The position numbers were made by a program, and so were the translations under genes. A model generated the notes under the pieces. The model made no database searches. It was given only the letters and a program-made list of their open reading frames with translations, and had not been told where the DNA came from. Positions 24,701-36,515 of a stretch of 64,000 nucleotides of DNA are shown one piece after another. Positions within the stretch are counted from its first letter, which is position 1. Each line of letters opens with the position of its first letter. Source of the DNA: Whalleya microplaca (lineage: Eukaryota > Ascomycota > Sordariomycetes > Xylariales > Xylariaceae); contig MU385718.1 of the NCBI GenBank assembly GCA_022497155.1, forward strand, positions 1-64,000, written 5' to 3'.

Positions 24701-25800
24701 TTCTCATCACCACCACGTCATTTGTTCACAGTTGAGACCACAGACCTCAGCAGTGTATCCCCACGGTGACCATACGGATATCTTGAACCCGACACCTACA
24801 GTACTGTGCTTCGGGCTGTTCGGGCACTAGATCGATCAGATAGCAAGTGCAGTTTATTTCACATTGGATCGCAGATTGGACCTTGCTGCCACCCACGTCG
24901 TCATAAGGACGAGAAGGTTGTTGCGGATTACCGTAGAGCTTTGCCAGAATCGGTGTGCGAGCAAGGGTCTGGACCGTTCGATCTCAACTGCGTCCGTTAA
25001 TAAGACACGTGTATTGTACAATAAAAGTTTCGATTCCCCCCTGATTCTAAGATCCGGCAATCCTGGAGATTAGGGCGCATAATCCAATCGTATCACATGT
25101 TCCGCAAACAAGCAAGGCTGGCCGACCGGCAGCTCTCGGGATTCTCATGAGTTGATGGAAAATCTGTAAGCGGACCGGACAGATTGACAGCAGACAGACA
25201 GATAAGGAGGAAATGATTATGATGGAACGTGAGGGAGCGACCAATGATCGCGATGTTGCATCGCGGAGGCGAAAATGGTCAGATGGCACTGGCAGAGAGA
25301 CTGATAGAATCGGGCTGCGGTGGGAATCGAACTTTTGACAGCGGGCACCAGGCACATCTTCAACCGTCAGACGGAACGCACAGACCACTACTAAGCCAAC
25401 GAGCCGTTGCTATTACCCACTGCCCTCTCACCCCAGCCAATCAGAGGGGCGCATCTGTTGCTGCATCGACGATGCTTTCTTAGACCCACCCTCTCCGATC
25501 CACTTGTCGTACGAGGGTCACGTCAATGTTGCTAAGCTGCGAAGTACCGCGACTTAAAGCTCTACCATTATTGGCCAGTCGATTGCCAGATGATAGGTAT
25601 TTCATACTCAAGACAGGAAACTCGCTCCAAATACCAACGAGTTTCTTTTAATTCATCCACGCCGTTGAAGTGCCAGCCCAAGCCAGCCTCGTGAATAGAG
25701 CAAAAAAACGGCCGTAACTCGCACTCTGATTCGCCAGATCACCCCTTTCTCGCACGCCGCCACATGGCCTGTTCTGGCCCTGGTCCCAACAAGGTTTAGC
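21789..25800. other. Long intergenic region between FMP25 and the frq promoter, no protein gene seen
   Basis: About 4 kb of moderately AT-rich DNA. Open frames are under 110 codons, overlap on opposite strands and show no recognisable domains. The tRNA-like segment at 25313-25405 is listed separately. Part of this may be distal frq regulatory DNA. Confidence 0.55.
25313..25405 (-). tRNA. tRNA-like segment with A-box and B-box matches (degenerate or pseudo-tRNA)
   Basis: On the minus strand, TGGCTTAGTAGTGG matches the pol III A box and AGTTCGATTCC matches the B box, about 50 nt apart. The outer ends GGCT and AGCC can pair. However, only four of seven acceptor pairs form and the T-stem does not pair, so I cannot assign an anticodon. 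A decayed tRNA is the best reading; a chance match or a tRNA-derived SINE is possible. Confidence 0.3.
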
Positions 25801-25810
25801 GAGGACCCTG

Positions 25811-25883
25811 GATCGGCATCGATGCAAAGTCTGTACCTCGATCCCCAAGAACTCTCCACCAGGCTAGAGATCGAGCCACGATC
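25811..25883. promoter_or_regulatory. Cluster of four GATC sites upstream of frq (candidate light-response elements)
   Basis: GATC occurs at 25811, 25840, 25869 and 25880 within 73 bp. The last two form GATCGAGCCACGATC, an imperfect GATC repeat pair. In Neurospora the White Collar complex binds light-response elements made of paired GATC-like motifs in the frq promoter. The cluster lies 1.2 kb before the frq start codon, a plausible distance given the long frq leader. Function is inference. Confidence 0.4.
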
Positions 25884-25901
25884 ACTGACAGCGAGCAAGT
25901 G

Positions 25902-25940
<39 letters not shown>
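25902..25940. repeat. Tetranucleotide microsatellite (TGTC)n
   Basis: About ten uninterrupted TGTC units, directly after the GATC cluster in the frq upstream region. Confidence 0.95.
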
Positions 25941-25941
<1 letters not shown>

Positions 25942-27061
25942 CCGCGTGTCTGTGTGTTTCTGTGTGTGTAGACCAAGGTAGACCAAGGCACTTTGGGGGT
26001 TAGAAGGGCCGCGAAAACACACCCCTTGTGCCTGGCTGGCTGCCTTTGGGCGTCCCCGATGCTTTATACGACAACACTACCACACAGCTACAACACTACT
26101 ACAACACTACTACAACATTAGTAGTATATTCGAATGTGAGAATAGCACAAATCTCGATGCGATTGGGCGCATCGTCAAGGGGGCTGTGACGGGTTTTATC
26201 TCTTCAGCTCCTTTAATACGACAACGCGCCCACAGATAGTGCCTATTCCTATTAGATTTTATTTTATTATTGCAACAGATAGATACATACCACACATACT
26301 TCATACCATACCTCCAATACCCTCCGTTCTGACCGTCTACATACCCGCCCATCCACACCACGCGACATCCGCATCCGCATCCACATCCACTTCAAAACCC
26401 ACATGCCTTGTTCAGATTGATTCGATTCAAACATATACCCCAATTACGGTAATAGTGAAGCCATCTCACGCTTCTATTCATGCTCCTCAAGTCCCTGCAT
26501 CCCTCCAATACCCGAAAGACGGTCCCTTGGCCGGAGATCTGCTCCTAACAGCCGCTATTCATTTTTACCGAGGAATTATCGTGTCCTCCGTTTTGTTTGA
26601 ACCTCCGAATCCTTACTCAACACACACCAACCTAGACGCATCAGGCTACCGTCAGGATATCTCGCTGTAGGTATGACGTCGCATTGTCAGCTTTTCCAGG
26701 ACCTCACTCAACCCCCTCGAATGCAACTTATACATGTAACCCATGCACATTAACGACATCGTGCAGCCCTTTTCCGTCCTTCCACCACATTCCACTTTCC
26801 AATTTCCGACTAATATAGTCAAAATCCCTATCCCCCATGCGCTTTCAATGTCCCCAATCCCAACTAATTCTCAAACTAATCCTCCACACAACTGGGCCAA
26901 GCACGTCAATCTTTGTTTCTGCTCGGCGCACTAACACTTGCGATGAGATTAGAGTATTACTTTTGGCGGCGACGTCAACGAGATACCTCTACACAATGAG
27001 TAATTGATAAACACCACGAAATCGATATCAGTACACGAAGATATTATTCAATGCGACAGTC
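25941..27061 (+). promoter_or_regulatory. frq proximal upstream region and probable long 5' leader
   Basis: No conserved protein gene was seen. Several short upstream ATG frames occur (for example a 143-codon frame at 26239-26670), as in Neurospora frq, whose long leader carries upstream ORFs. Simple repeats are present: CTACAACACTA units at 26090-26115 and CATCCGCATCCACATCC near 26370. A short inverted repeat, CGATGCG/CGCATCG, lies near 26154-26174. The transcription start is not determined. Confidence 0.45.
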
Positions 27062-30000
27062 ATGCAGGATCCGAAGAATACCCCAGCGGGCTCCGAGCCC
27101 CCGCCTAACATCACCTACAACAACCCGAGAAGGACATCGCCCGAGAATTCTATTACTCTCAGGCACCATCGTCTAGCTAGAGATGCGTCGAAATACACCA
27201 TGCCGGCGCCTGGTCCGGTAGTCTCCCAAGGCGGCACGGTCCAGCCACCCCGAAGGAATTCATCTGGAGAAAGCAATGAGACCGGGCTGAGCGATGGGAA
27301 GCGATGGTTTGATCTCTCGAACAAGAATGCCATGGGCGACCTGGACACGAGTGCGATGGACGTCGACCCTCCATTCTTCCAGAAAGAATCAGACTCTTCA
27401 AATGAAGATGGAACTAAATATCCTGTCCCGTCGCAGAGTCCAGCCTACCAATTTGTCCAAAGTCGTACTCCAGGCCTTCGCCCCATGTTCACACAAAGCA
27501 GCAGTGCCGACGATTACCGGAGTGTCATTGACGACTTGACAGTCGAAAACAAGCGTCTAAAGGAGGAGTTGAAGAAGTACAGGCAAATGGGCCCCGACTC
27601 GCTGCGGAAAGATAAGCTCTTTGAAGTTAAAGTGCACGGCCTCCCGAGTAGGAAGAAGCGGGAACTGGAAGCTGCGCTTAGAGATTTCACGACTAGCCTC
27701 GAAGGCTCAAGCACGGGAGCGTCTCCGGGCCGTAAGAAGATATCGAGCAAGTTAAAGAACACACATTTCTCTACGTCGAAACATGCATCATCGTCATCAG
27801 GCTCTAACTCCCGACCGGTCGACTCGGCATATGCATCTATGTCGACCGGTGCTGGCTCATCCGAGCCGTCTCAACCTGCACAAACCCAGGCTACTCGCCA
27901 GCGGTCAGCCCAGACCATTGAAAATTATCTACGAGATATTCCGGAAGGTCTATGGCCACGGCCTAGCATCATGACTGAGAAGGAGAAGAAACAACTCGTA
28001 GTCAAGCGGCTGGAGCATTTGTTCACGGGTAAAATGGGTAAACAACTCGAGCCAGTTCCTCCGCATCTAGCGCCTGAGCCAATCATCGAAGACACCGAGA
28101 TGCAGGGTCCAGACGAAAGGCCAGCACCGCCAAACAAAAGCAAAACTGCACGAGAGGCTCGAATACGACCACGAGAGCTGAGACGGAAGGAGAGTCACAG
28201 TCAGCCACGTGATAACGTCTCTACGTCGAATTCGCGTTCGCATTCGAACGGTGATCAAGCAGATTCTAGGGACAATGGTATAGGCAGCGGCAGCGGCAGT
28301 GGTCACGGCAGTGGTAATGGCGGTGGTGGTGGTGGCAGCAATACCACGTCGCCTCCAACAGTCATGCCACCTCCAGAACAGAGACCCACGCGACCATACG
28401 ATTTGGACCCTGATCGCAAGCAGGTACCCTCGGAGAATATGGATTACATACGTCATCTAGGACTAGTCGCACCAGAATCGCAACAACAATTTTCAGCGAG
28501 GGATGTATCGCCAGATGCGGAAGGCTGGGTGTATCTAAACCTGCTGTGCAATCTAGCGCAGCTGCACATCCTGAACGTGACCTCGGATTTCGTCCGCAAT
28601 GCGGTGTCGGAGAAGAGTGCCAAATTTCAGCTGTCGCCCGACGGCCGCAAAATTCGTTGGCGGGGTGGAGCCGAAGGAACAAGGTTCAGCAGCGATAGCA
28701 GCGGGAGCGATTCGCAGCGCAACCAATCAAGCGACGACACGGACGGATCGAACGATCAAGACCAAAGAAAGAAGCAGAAAACCCAGCCGCTGGAAAATGA
28801 CGTCAATGCTCGCAAACCTTCGAAATTCGGGCCTTGGCTACAGGACTCGAACTCCTCCGAGAGTTTCCACTACAAACCGCTCTTTGTACACCAACAGACA
28901 TCGTACTCCGATGAGCAGCCATCTGGGGGCGACGAGACGGGCTCGTCGTTCGGCCCGCCAGAGGAGAGCAATCTGGGTATGAATTCTCGATGGGGGCAGA
29001 GTGGTGTATCCGGGGTTTCACAGCGTAAGCGACGACGTGACGGCGCTATCATCTACTACAGTGGGGCACCCTTCTGCACGGACCTGTCGGGGGATTTTGG
29101 CGAGTTTTCCACCGACACCACCTTCGATATGACCTCATCTGGCGATCAAGGTGTACAGGGTCCTGTCAGCCTCGACGTGAATCGTCCACAATTCAGCCGC
29201 TCTACGTCAGGATCGTCGATACCCTTTAGGCCTCTCACCGATCCTAAGACATCTTCTACTAATGTCAATGAGAATGACATCAAATCTCCAGAACCCAATG
29301 CAGACACAATTAACGATGACGTCGAAGCCCATTTTCCGTGGTCCAACGTCGCTCAGCGGCCACCCACCTTGGTGAACCTCGAGGCTAGTGGTATAGGAGG
29401 CACGTATCCTGAAGATCACTTCGTCGTCACTATCTCGACACGACGGCCGAAGCATACGGAATCAGACGGCGGCAGTAACTGTGGAAGCATCAATAGCAGC
29501 AACAACAGCAGCAATGGCAGCTCTGATGATGACCAGTTGCAGGCGCCACCGAGGGTTCTTGAGCGTCCGAGCCACGAGACGACGGATTCGAAAACTACCA
29601 CCGATTCAGTTATTGGCGGGTTAGCAGCCATGAAAGCCGGCTCGCCAAGCCCACAACATGATTCGAATGCGAATGCCAGGGCGTGTGCAGTCAAGATCGA
29701 GTACGGCCCCGACAAAGTCCTGAGACTACCGCCCGTGCCTCTCCCGCCCCCTGCATTCTATTTCCCATCGTGCGACTCCGACTCCGACGGAAGCAGCGAC
29801 GACTCTTCGCAGTCTTCACAGAGCCTGATTAGCCGACGGGCTATTTTGGAAGACGACCCGCCCTCGGATGTTGACTTGTCTGGAAACGATGAGGAAGATG
29901 AACATTCAGACGCCCTTGGATACGACGCCAGTGGCAGTATATCCCCTGAGAATGAGGAGATGCATGACGTGAGCGAACTTGCACGAGGTCGCAGCAGAAA

Positions 30001-30100
30001 GATGTCGCAAATGTCGAAAATGACTACAGGGAGCTCGGTTGCGACCGCAGGCGGAGCCGCCAGTGGAACCAATAGCAGCATTATGGAGGAAGACGTGTGA
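27062..30100 (+). CDS. frq: Frequency clock protein FRQ
   Basis: Single uninterrupted 1012-aa frame. FRQ is the negative element of the fungal circadian oscillator. With FRH helicase and casein kinase I it inhibits the White Collar complex, is progressively phosphorylated, and turns over. Conserved blocks in order: SPENSITLRHHRLARD (about 26-41); the dimerising coiled coil near 150-175 (DDYRSVIDDLTVENKRLKEE); KVHGLPSRKKRELEAALRDF (190-209); casein-kinase-binding region 1 (ENYLRDIPEGLWP, 287-299, to about 325); a Gly/Ser run (408-426); SENMDYIRHLGLV (457-469); kinase-binding region 2 (DAEGWVYLNLLCNLAQLH, 485-502); a basic NLS KRKRRRDGAIIYYSGAPFC (starting about 654); and the conserved C-terminus TGSSVATAGGA. 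Ser-rich and acidic stretches fit PEST-type phosphodegrons. A second in-frame ATG at codon 47 could give a shorter isoform, as known in Neurospora. No intron was seen. Confidence 0.98.
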   Translation: MQDPKNTPAGSEPPPNITYNNPRRTSPENSITLRHHRLARDASKYTMPAPGPVVSQGGTVQPPRRNSSGESNETGLSDGKRWFDLSNKNAMGDLDTSAMDVDPPFFQKESDSSNEDGTKYPVPSQSPAYQFVQSRTPGLRPMFTQSSSADDYRSVIDDLTVENKRLKEELKKYRQMGPDSLRKDKLFEVKVHGLPSRKKRELEAALRDFTTSLEGSSTGASPGRKKISSKLKNTHFSTSKHASSSSGSNSRPVDSAYASMSTGAGSSEPSQPAQTQATRQRSAQTIENYLRDIPEGLWPRPSIMTEKEKKQLVVKRLEHLFTGKMGKQLEPVPPHLAPEPIIEDTEMQGPDERPAPPNKSKTAREARIRPRELRRKESHSQPRDNVSTSNSRSHSNGDQADSRDNGIGSGSGSGHGSGNGGGGGGSNTTSPPTVMPPPEQRPTRPYDLDPDRKQVPSENMDYIRHLGLVAPESQQQFSARDVSPDAEGWVYLNLLCNLAQLHILNVTSDFVRNAVSEKSAKFQLSPDGRKIRWRGGAEGTRFSSDSSGSDSQRNQSSDDTDGSNDQDQRKKQKTQPLENDVNARKPSKFGPWLQDSNSSESFHYKPLFVHQQTSYSDEQPSGGDETGSSFGPPEESNLGMNSRWGQSGVSGVSQRKRRRDGAIIYYSGAPFCTDLSGDFGEFSTDTTFDMTSSGDQGVQGPVSLDVNRPQFSRSTSGSSIPFRPLTDPKTSSTNVNENDIKSPEPNADTINDDVEAHFPWSNVAQRPPTLVNLEASGIGGTYPEDHFVVTISTRRPKHTESDGGSNCGSINSSNNSSNGSSDDDQLQAPPRVLERPSHETTDSKTTTDSVIGGLAAMKAGSPSPQHDSNANARACAVKIEYGPDKVLRLPPVPLPPPAFYFPSCDSDSDGSSDDSSQSSQSLISRRAILEDDPPSDVDLSGNDEEDEHSDALGYDASGSISPENEEMHDVSELARGRSRKMSQMSKMTTGSSVATAGGAASGTNSSIMEEDV

Positions 30101-33100
30101 AGAGATTTATTTGCTAGCGAGACGATGTGCTTTATTTGTCCCCTTTCTATAAGGAGTTATACCCCATTTGACCGACCTGGCTTTGTTTGAAGTGGCTTCT
30201 GACAATTTTGCCTGGGAATTAGCGAGTATTTGAGCTATTTTGGCCGGCGTGGATTTCGAAGTATATTTATCCTGTCATTTCATCATGAATTTATTGTCTA
30301 CATTGGGCGGCGTTGGCAAAGCGATCTTAGCGATGGAATGGCCTTGTCAAGGAGCCGCAGTCCGGCCGGTTATGTTAAACTACGCTCACAAAACTTGCAT
30401 AGCATGGAGAGATAAATTGACGTCTCAATGGCTCTCATCAGTCTGATGTGTTCTAATTGTGATACTCTGCATAATACTATACGTTGACGGTGATAACTAC
30501 TGGTTTATAGAGGATTTGGCAATGAGAGTAGACTATAAGGCTTATACAGGAAGCTTAGCCCACATCCTCTGCTTACATGCTATATATACCATGCTAAAGC
30601 GGCTGTCAGGTATCGAGATCTTACTCACCTTATCCAGTCTAACGGGAACCTAGGTAGCGTGAGGAGACATACATCCCAGCCCACACTAACTACCTACGGG
30701 AAGTCCTGTCACGCTGAACCTTATTTCCACCTGACTAAAGCAGCAAGTCCAAAGAATGGAGCGGCTGGTTTGTTAGCTCCTCGGCCTCTGCCATGCCCAT
30801 CTGTGTCATCGAGATCAGTGAGGCGACTTAATAGGTAGGTAGGTACTTGAGGGGCGGGTGACGCTATAGGTTGTAAACATGCGCAGTGGCGGTGGCATTG
30901 CGCATTACGCATGTAGGGTCTGTTTCACAGTTGCAGAATCGTGGCTGAGATTATCGACATAGCATATGTACAGTGGCTAGCTTATTGTAACACCGGTGAA
31001 AGCCACACCGACGATGGAGTCGCGCAATTTGACTTTTTGCGAGTGCTGGTGAGATGACTAGAGGATTGCCTGGCATTTTCTAGTGGCTGTTTGGAAGAGC
31101 ATGTTAAGTGAGAGTATAACGATAACTCGTTGGCCTGCAGCAGGATATGTCTTTATATTGTATATCTAAATTTATGTATTCTGTGTCCCTTTCTCATCCA
31201 TTATCAAGGTGTAGGTATAAAAGTAACACGAGCTCATATTTGAAAGCTCAAGCTACGCAATACTATGCTGAAGCCTAATAGCTGACTGTTTTATTAATCT
31301 ATGTGAGGAGCATGATGTATCAAATCTGCCGAAAATGTATAGTCTTCAATCATACTCCTAATTATCACTCTCGAAGTCCTTACGAATTGTCTCCTTTTAA
31401 GAGCTTTTAGACTAGGTTGCTCAGATGGTAGTTTAGGGGAGGTGGATTGTGTTCTTGTGCACTTGAGACATACTGAAATTGTCTCGAACTGTAATCCTCT
31501 GCTTCTTCAGTTGACACTGTCGTAGAGGTTATTGAGGGCCGTCTATATGGGCAAGATAGTACATTCGGTGACTCACTGGGTCGCCCAAGAAGGTAGATCA
31601 TCATCTCATTACTTGCGGGACACCTTGATTGCCCCAGAAAGCATTCTCAACATGCTTTGGAATACACAATTTATGTTGAACTATCTTGATAGGTAGTGGG
31701 AAGGCTTGTTAAGTTTTCTGGAACTTAGAAGATTGCTGAGATAGTGGTAGGGACGGAAGACCGACTAGAAAGGAGCTTAATAGCGATCCTCGTAGTTTTC
31801 TACAGATACTCAGCAAATGTTCTAACACAAAAAAACCACAGTATCGTAGTCAACCTCTTATCTTCACTTATTGGAATGTCTGAAGGTGGCGTCTCGGTTG
31901 TGGAAAGGTGTACTGCATAACCATTGTCTAAGTATAATTGGTATCGACAAAATAGGCACCAACACAACGAATATGTTTGGAATTATATTTGGCTCAGTGG
32001 ATATATGGACTATGTAATAATAGAGGAAACTTGGTATATATATTGTGCTCACTGAGTGATTCCGTAGCATCTAGCTGGAGACGATTTAAGAGGCCAGAGA
32101 CCCTTAAAGGTTTGGTCAAGATGGGCGCGTTAGTGAGTGAAAGAACAGGGAAATGGAGTTTACAACTTGACGTGAACGACAATACTATCCTTGATGCTTC
32201 TAGATGACGATATTACAGCTTCTAGTGTGGGAGCACCCTAGTTAACCAAGCAACCAAAAGGTAAGTGATCGGGACAACACCAAAGGTTGGTCCCCCAGAA
32301 AATTATGCTGCTGCAACAATAACGTCACCCGAACTCACCATTACAAGCCTCAGAGTGACCAAGCCCGAGGGAGATACTGTCGATGAAGTTTCAGGAGCAC
32401 CGGGCTATTATGCTTACCTAGTTGCTGGATAGATCGCACGGCTCAGTATGCAGCGATTCAAAGGACGTGGAGAACGGCAATGACTATTGCTAGACTATAA
32501 CCCTTGTCTTGGCTCAGTATGACCTGAAATTGGCTCTATTCCCTAACACGATCCTGATAATTACAATAAGCCCATATCATCTAGCCATTGACTGAGATGT
32601 AACTCATACTATATAATAAACTACACCCACCCGATACCCTGAAGTAAATTTCTAAATGCTAGAATCTACTGAATTCTAAGCCATAGCAATATTACCTCCA
32701 GGAGCAGGAAAAGGCATGATCAGGCAGAGGGTCTTATTATTTATCTAGCAATCACCGTAGTAGTCAATAGATAGGCAAGTGTAGATAATATTTAGTGTCC
32801 TCATCTCAATTGGTGTAGAGACTCAATCAGTCTTGTGGTCGAATTTTGAGGGGACCATTCTAAGGTATGTCGAACTACTCAAGGCGCTCAATTCAACCAG
32901 GGGTCCAGGGGCTGAGTTACAAACTACACTCCAATATCATTTCACATTTCAAGTCCATCAGTGGCAGAAGTTGTGTAAGCGCTACCTCCATGGCTTTAAA
33001 TTTTTTTTCTCTTAAGTCTTGGTAGATAATATTTTGATTTCTTGAAGTGTTCGTAGATTGGGTTCATCTACAATCAAGTTGGTTGAAATCGGAAGCATAG

Positions 33101-34225
33101 TCTCACTTGATATTACAATTAGATCTCACATTAGGATGATATTAATGCACCTAGACTAGCATGAATGTCTAGTTGACATTAATAATATCAGTATTCTGCC
33201 ACTGAGGGAGATCCAGCCTTACGGGTTATATATACCTATCACTTCAAAGATCACGACATCTCTGGGTCGAATTCTATTGCTAAGTCGGGAAACACTCCCA
33301 CAGAGGACTTTTTTATATATATTATGTAAGTAGAAGTCCCTTTGAAGGTTTGCCAGTTATATCTACAACTATATAATATCTTCCTGGACCGTACGCTCTT
33401 ATCCTTGATCCCCAGACGCTCATACAGAACCCAAGAGCTCTTGTAGAATTCACCTCAGGAGCAAACTGTAGTAGACAAGATTGCTTGCTTGTCCCTTATG
33501 AAGACTAGATAGCTACCTGTTGAACTTCAACTTGGCTTCCTCGGCAATGAAATGTGCTCTACCACCCAATGAATGATTAGCGTCATCATAAACCTATCTC
33601 GAACTGCTAGAGAATTCTCATGAAGCGTCTCAGACACTGTAAGCTGAATAGCTGTTGAATACAGATGCACCGACTATTCAAACCCCCAATGTTAGTAGTC
33701 TATGTTCGTTAGGTTCTTCCAAGTCTATCCGCCCCAGCTCTATAAGACCTATGAAGGACCAATGAGAATATCTGCTATATAACTACCTTAGGTAGGTAAA
33801 CCTCCAAGGTACCCAGGTACTGCGCAGCTGTACATACTTCAACTTCAGTAGGTACATATATGCATGTATGTAAGGAGTTGAACGGACGGCCCCGCAGTGT
33901 GCCCCGCCTTCAGCTTGGGCGAACTGCCCCGCACAACTCGACCCATGCTTCTTCACCTAGAATTTATTATTTTCTAATCGGACCAACGACTTCCAGCCCA
34001 CACTCGATTCTTTGGTGGTGCCATCTGCTCGTTTTCACAACGGCGTCAAAGAGCAGCTTCTGAATGCTAATGCACTTTCGCTTTCCCTGCCTTCCTTAAT
34101 GGTCGTATCAGTCACCGTGGTCTTGCCCTTTTCGATAAAAGCCGACTGAAGAAGCCCGCCGGGGACGGCTGAGCAGTTGGCATACTGATTCGCTCTCGAA
34201 GACTGCGACACTTGCGCTGTCCAAC
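30101..34225. other. Intergenic region, no gene seen
   Basis: 4.1 kb with only short overlapping frames lacking recognisable domains. Composition is slightly AT-rich but not RIP-like. The first few hundred bases are the frq 3' UTR and possible start region of any frq antisense transcript, which cannot be judged from sequence alone. Confidence 0.5.
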
Positions 34226-35221
34226 ATGTCAGCTCAGGGCAAAGAACCCGCGGCCCAGTATGACCGATCTCTACACGGCGTCACTTATTTTAACACAATG
34301 CTGACGGAATGGACTGTGATGTAGGAAGGATGCGGCACCTACGAACCCGAGGGGCATTCCCTTCGCGCCCTTTGTCGATAAAGTCGAGGACTACGTCTCG
34401 TCCCGAGAAGAGGTCGAATCTACCTTGCGCAGCTTCCAAGAGATGATCTCGTACGTCATTAAATCGCCCCATCCATTCGATAGAGTGCGTACACACAGGC
34501 GCAGACTGTCACGCGAAGCTCAACTGTTTGGGTGGAATATCGATATGGGAGGCTCTTCGATTACTTTACGAGTTGCTAATACCGGGGTTTCAAACCAGAA
34601 AATACCAATTTATGGAGCTGAATCTCCAACGAAGAGTTGCCGGGCTTAAAGACAAAATGCCGGATATACAAAAAACTTTGGATACGGTCCGCTTCCTCAA
34701 GACGAGGACGGTATGCTACCCCGATGTCAACGGACGGGGCGATGGCTGATTCGAAATTGCACTGCAGGAGGAATCTGATCCTATCGAGACCACGTTCGAA
34801 CTCAACGATACCCTATATGCGAAAGCATCGATACCGCCTACGGATGAGGTCTATCTTTGGTTAGGAGTATGTCGAAGCGGATCCCCTTTATGGCAACGGC
34901 AGTTGACAATGTTACTATAGGCAAATGTCATGTTATCTTATCCTATTGATGAGGCACAAGAACTCCTCACGTCGAAACTCGCAGCTGCCAAGCAGAGTAA
35001 TGCTAATTGCGAAGAAGACTTGGATTTTCTGAGGGAACAGATCACGGTGAGTCTCTAATATTAACATCATGCAGATAAAATTGCTGACTCTAGTCGAGAC
35101 CATGGAAGTAGCGATAGCTAGGGTGTACAACTGGGATGTCGTCCAGAAGCGCAAAGAGAAGGCAGATGAGGAGAGCAAAGGGAAAGGCACGAAGGATGAC
35201 AACGATCAGCCAAACGGATGA
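34226..35221 (+). CDS. PAC10: Prefoldin subunit 3
   Basis: Alpha-class subunit of the hexameric prefoldin chaperone that passes nascent actin and tubulin to the chaperonin CCT. Six exons: 34226-34257, 34325-34450, 34599-34710, 34768-34866, 34921-35046 and 35099-35221, giving 205 aa with all phases consistent. Signature blocks are NPRGIPFAPFVDKVEDYV, KYQFMELNLQRRVAGLKDK, DPIETTFELNDTLYAKA, VYLWLGANVMLSYPIDEA and ITTMEVAIARVYNWDV. The N- and C-terminal helices form the prefoldin coiled coil around the beta hairpin region. Introns are 67, 148, 57, 54 and 52 bp. The last acceptor is read as CGAG rather than the CTCTAG five bases earlier, because only CGAG keeps the frame and the family sequence. 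The tail is Lys/Asp/Glu-rich. Confidence 0.95.
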
Positions 35222-36515
35222 AGATTTACAACACAGCCACAGCTGGACTGAATAAATGAGAGCTCCGGATCGGGTGCCAAACCAACCAAATGAAGCTACT
35301 TGCCTGCCATATAGCAGCCCGTGTTCAAGCCAGACATCCAGACAGACAGCCAGACAGACAGCCAGAGAGGGGTGCTGCGGGATATTGAACGAGCGGCGGT
35401 ACCCTTTTTGAGTAGCCCGGGTGTACGGCTGCACGGCTGCACGGCTGTGAAGATGGCCATGCCTTCGTATAAGTGAAATTAGTCGTAGTGGGATCTTCTA
35501 ACATACTGTAGAGCCCTGTTCCGTGCCGGGCCACGAATTATTAGTCTACCAAAGCTGGGACCCTTTAATCTTTCTAGCGTAGAGTTGGTTCATTATGGCA
35601 TTGTCAATTTGTTGTTGGGGACCTTATTAACAACAACACGGACTCTTTTTTGTTGTTTTTTGTTTTCGAAATCAAGGAGTTGGCTGAGTAGGCGAGAAGA
35701 CCAGGATACATACATACATTTGTGTAGCTTGGATATAAGAAAGCGGTAAGCGGTAAGTACCTTAGGTATGTACATATTGAAGCTCCAGTCCTTGGTTGGG
35801 ACATGACATGGGGGGACATGGATATGACATAAGGACCCTGGATTACGTAACGATACATGTACGCCGTATGTAGAGGGATGTACCGGGGCTTAGGGGGGTC
35901 TCGAACCGCCAGCACCGCCAACAGCCACGAATTGGCCATCCATGCCCACCAATGACGAAGGCCAGCCAAGGCATGCTTAGGAATGCTCTACGCCCGCACG
36001 CCGCCACTTTTATTTTTATTAGCCTGTGGACGGTACACACATACGGTACACATGCACACACATATTGATGTACACATATACTGATGTACACACATATGTA
36101 CATATTGATGTACACACATACACACGTATACGTACATACTTTGCCCATAAAGTGTAAACTGTACATGTACATGTCCATACGTACTTCGCCCATACTTTGT
36201 CGAGGGCGGGTCTATCTTTATTAGTCTAACGCCAAAGCGAACAGACAACAAGGCTAACCTAACAAATAAAATAATATCTCCCTCCTACGTCCACGATCCT
36301 ATTAAATCCAAAATATCCCTTAGGACTTTAAGCATCTTTGGTCTCTCCTCTGCTGCTACTACAACAACAACAACAACATCCTACATACAATCTCTCAACC
36401 TTCGATCGTCTGTCTGCCTCTGCACCTGGGCATTCAACCGATAACCTCTCCCCCTCCTCAACAGTCGTCCGCTCTCCTAGAAAATCGACCTAAGCAAAAC
36501 AACACCTACACCGAT
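35222..36515. other. Intergenic region with simple repeats
   Basis: 1.3 kb without a gene. It contains CAGACAGACAGCCAGACAGACAG-like runs split around 35330-35365, a triple GCACGGCTG near 35430, and an imperfect TGTACACACATA repeat between about 36030 and 36130. The CT- and CAA-rich DNA at 36340-36480 looks like the SEC14 promoter and leader. Confidence 0.55.

Noticed and set aside
25902..25940. CRISPR-like array
   Set aside because: It is an uninterrupted TGTC microsatellite without spacers; nothing in this eukaryotic window resembles CRISPR.
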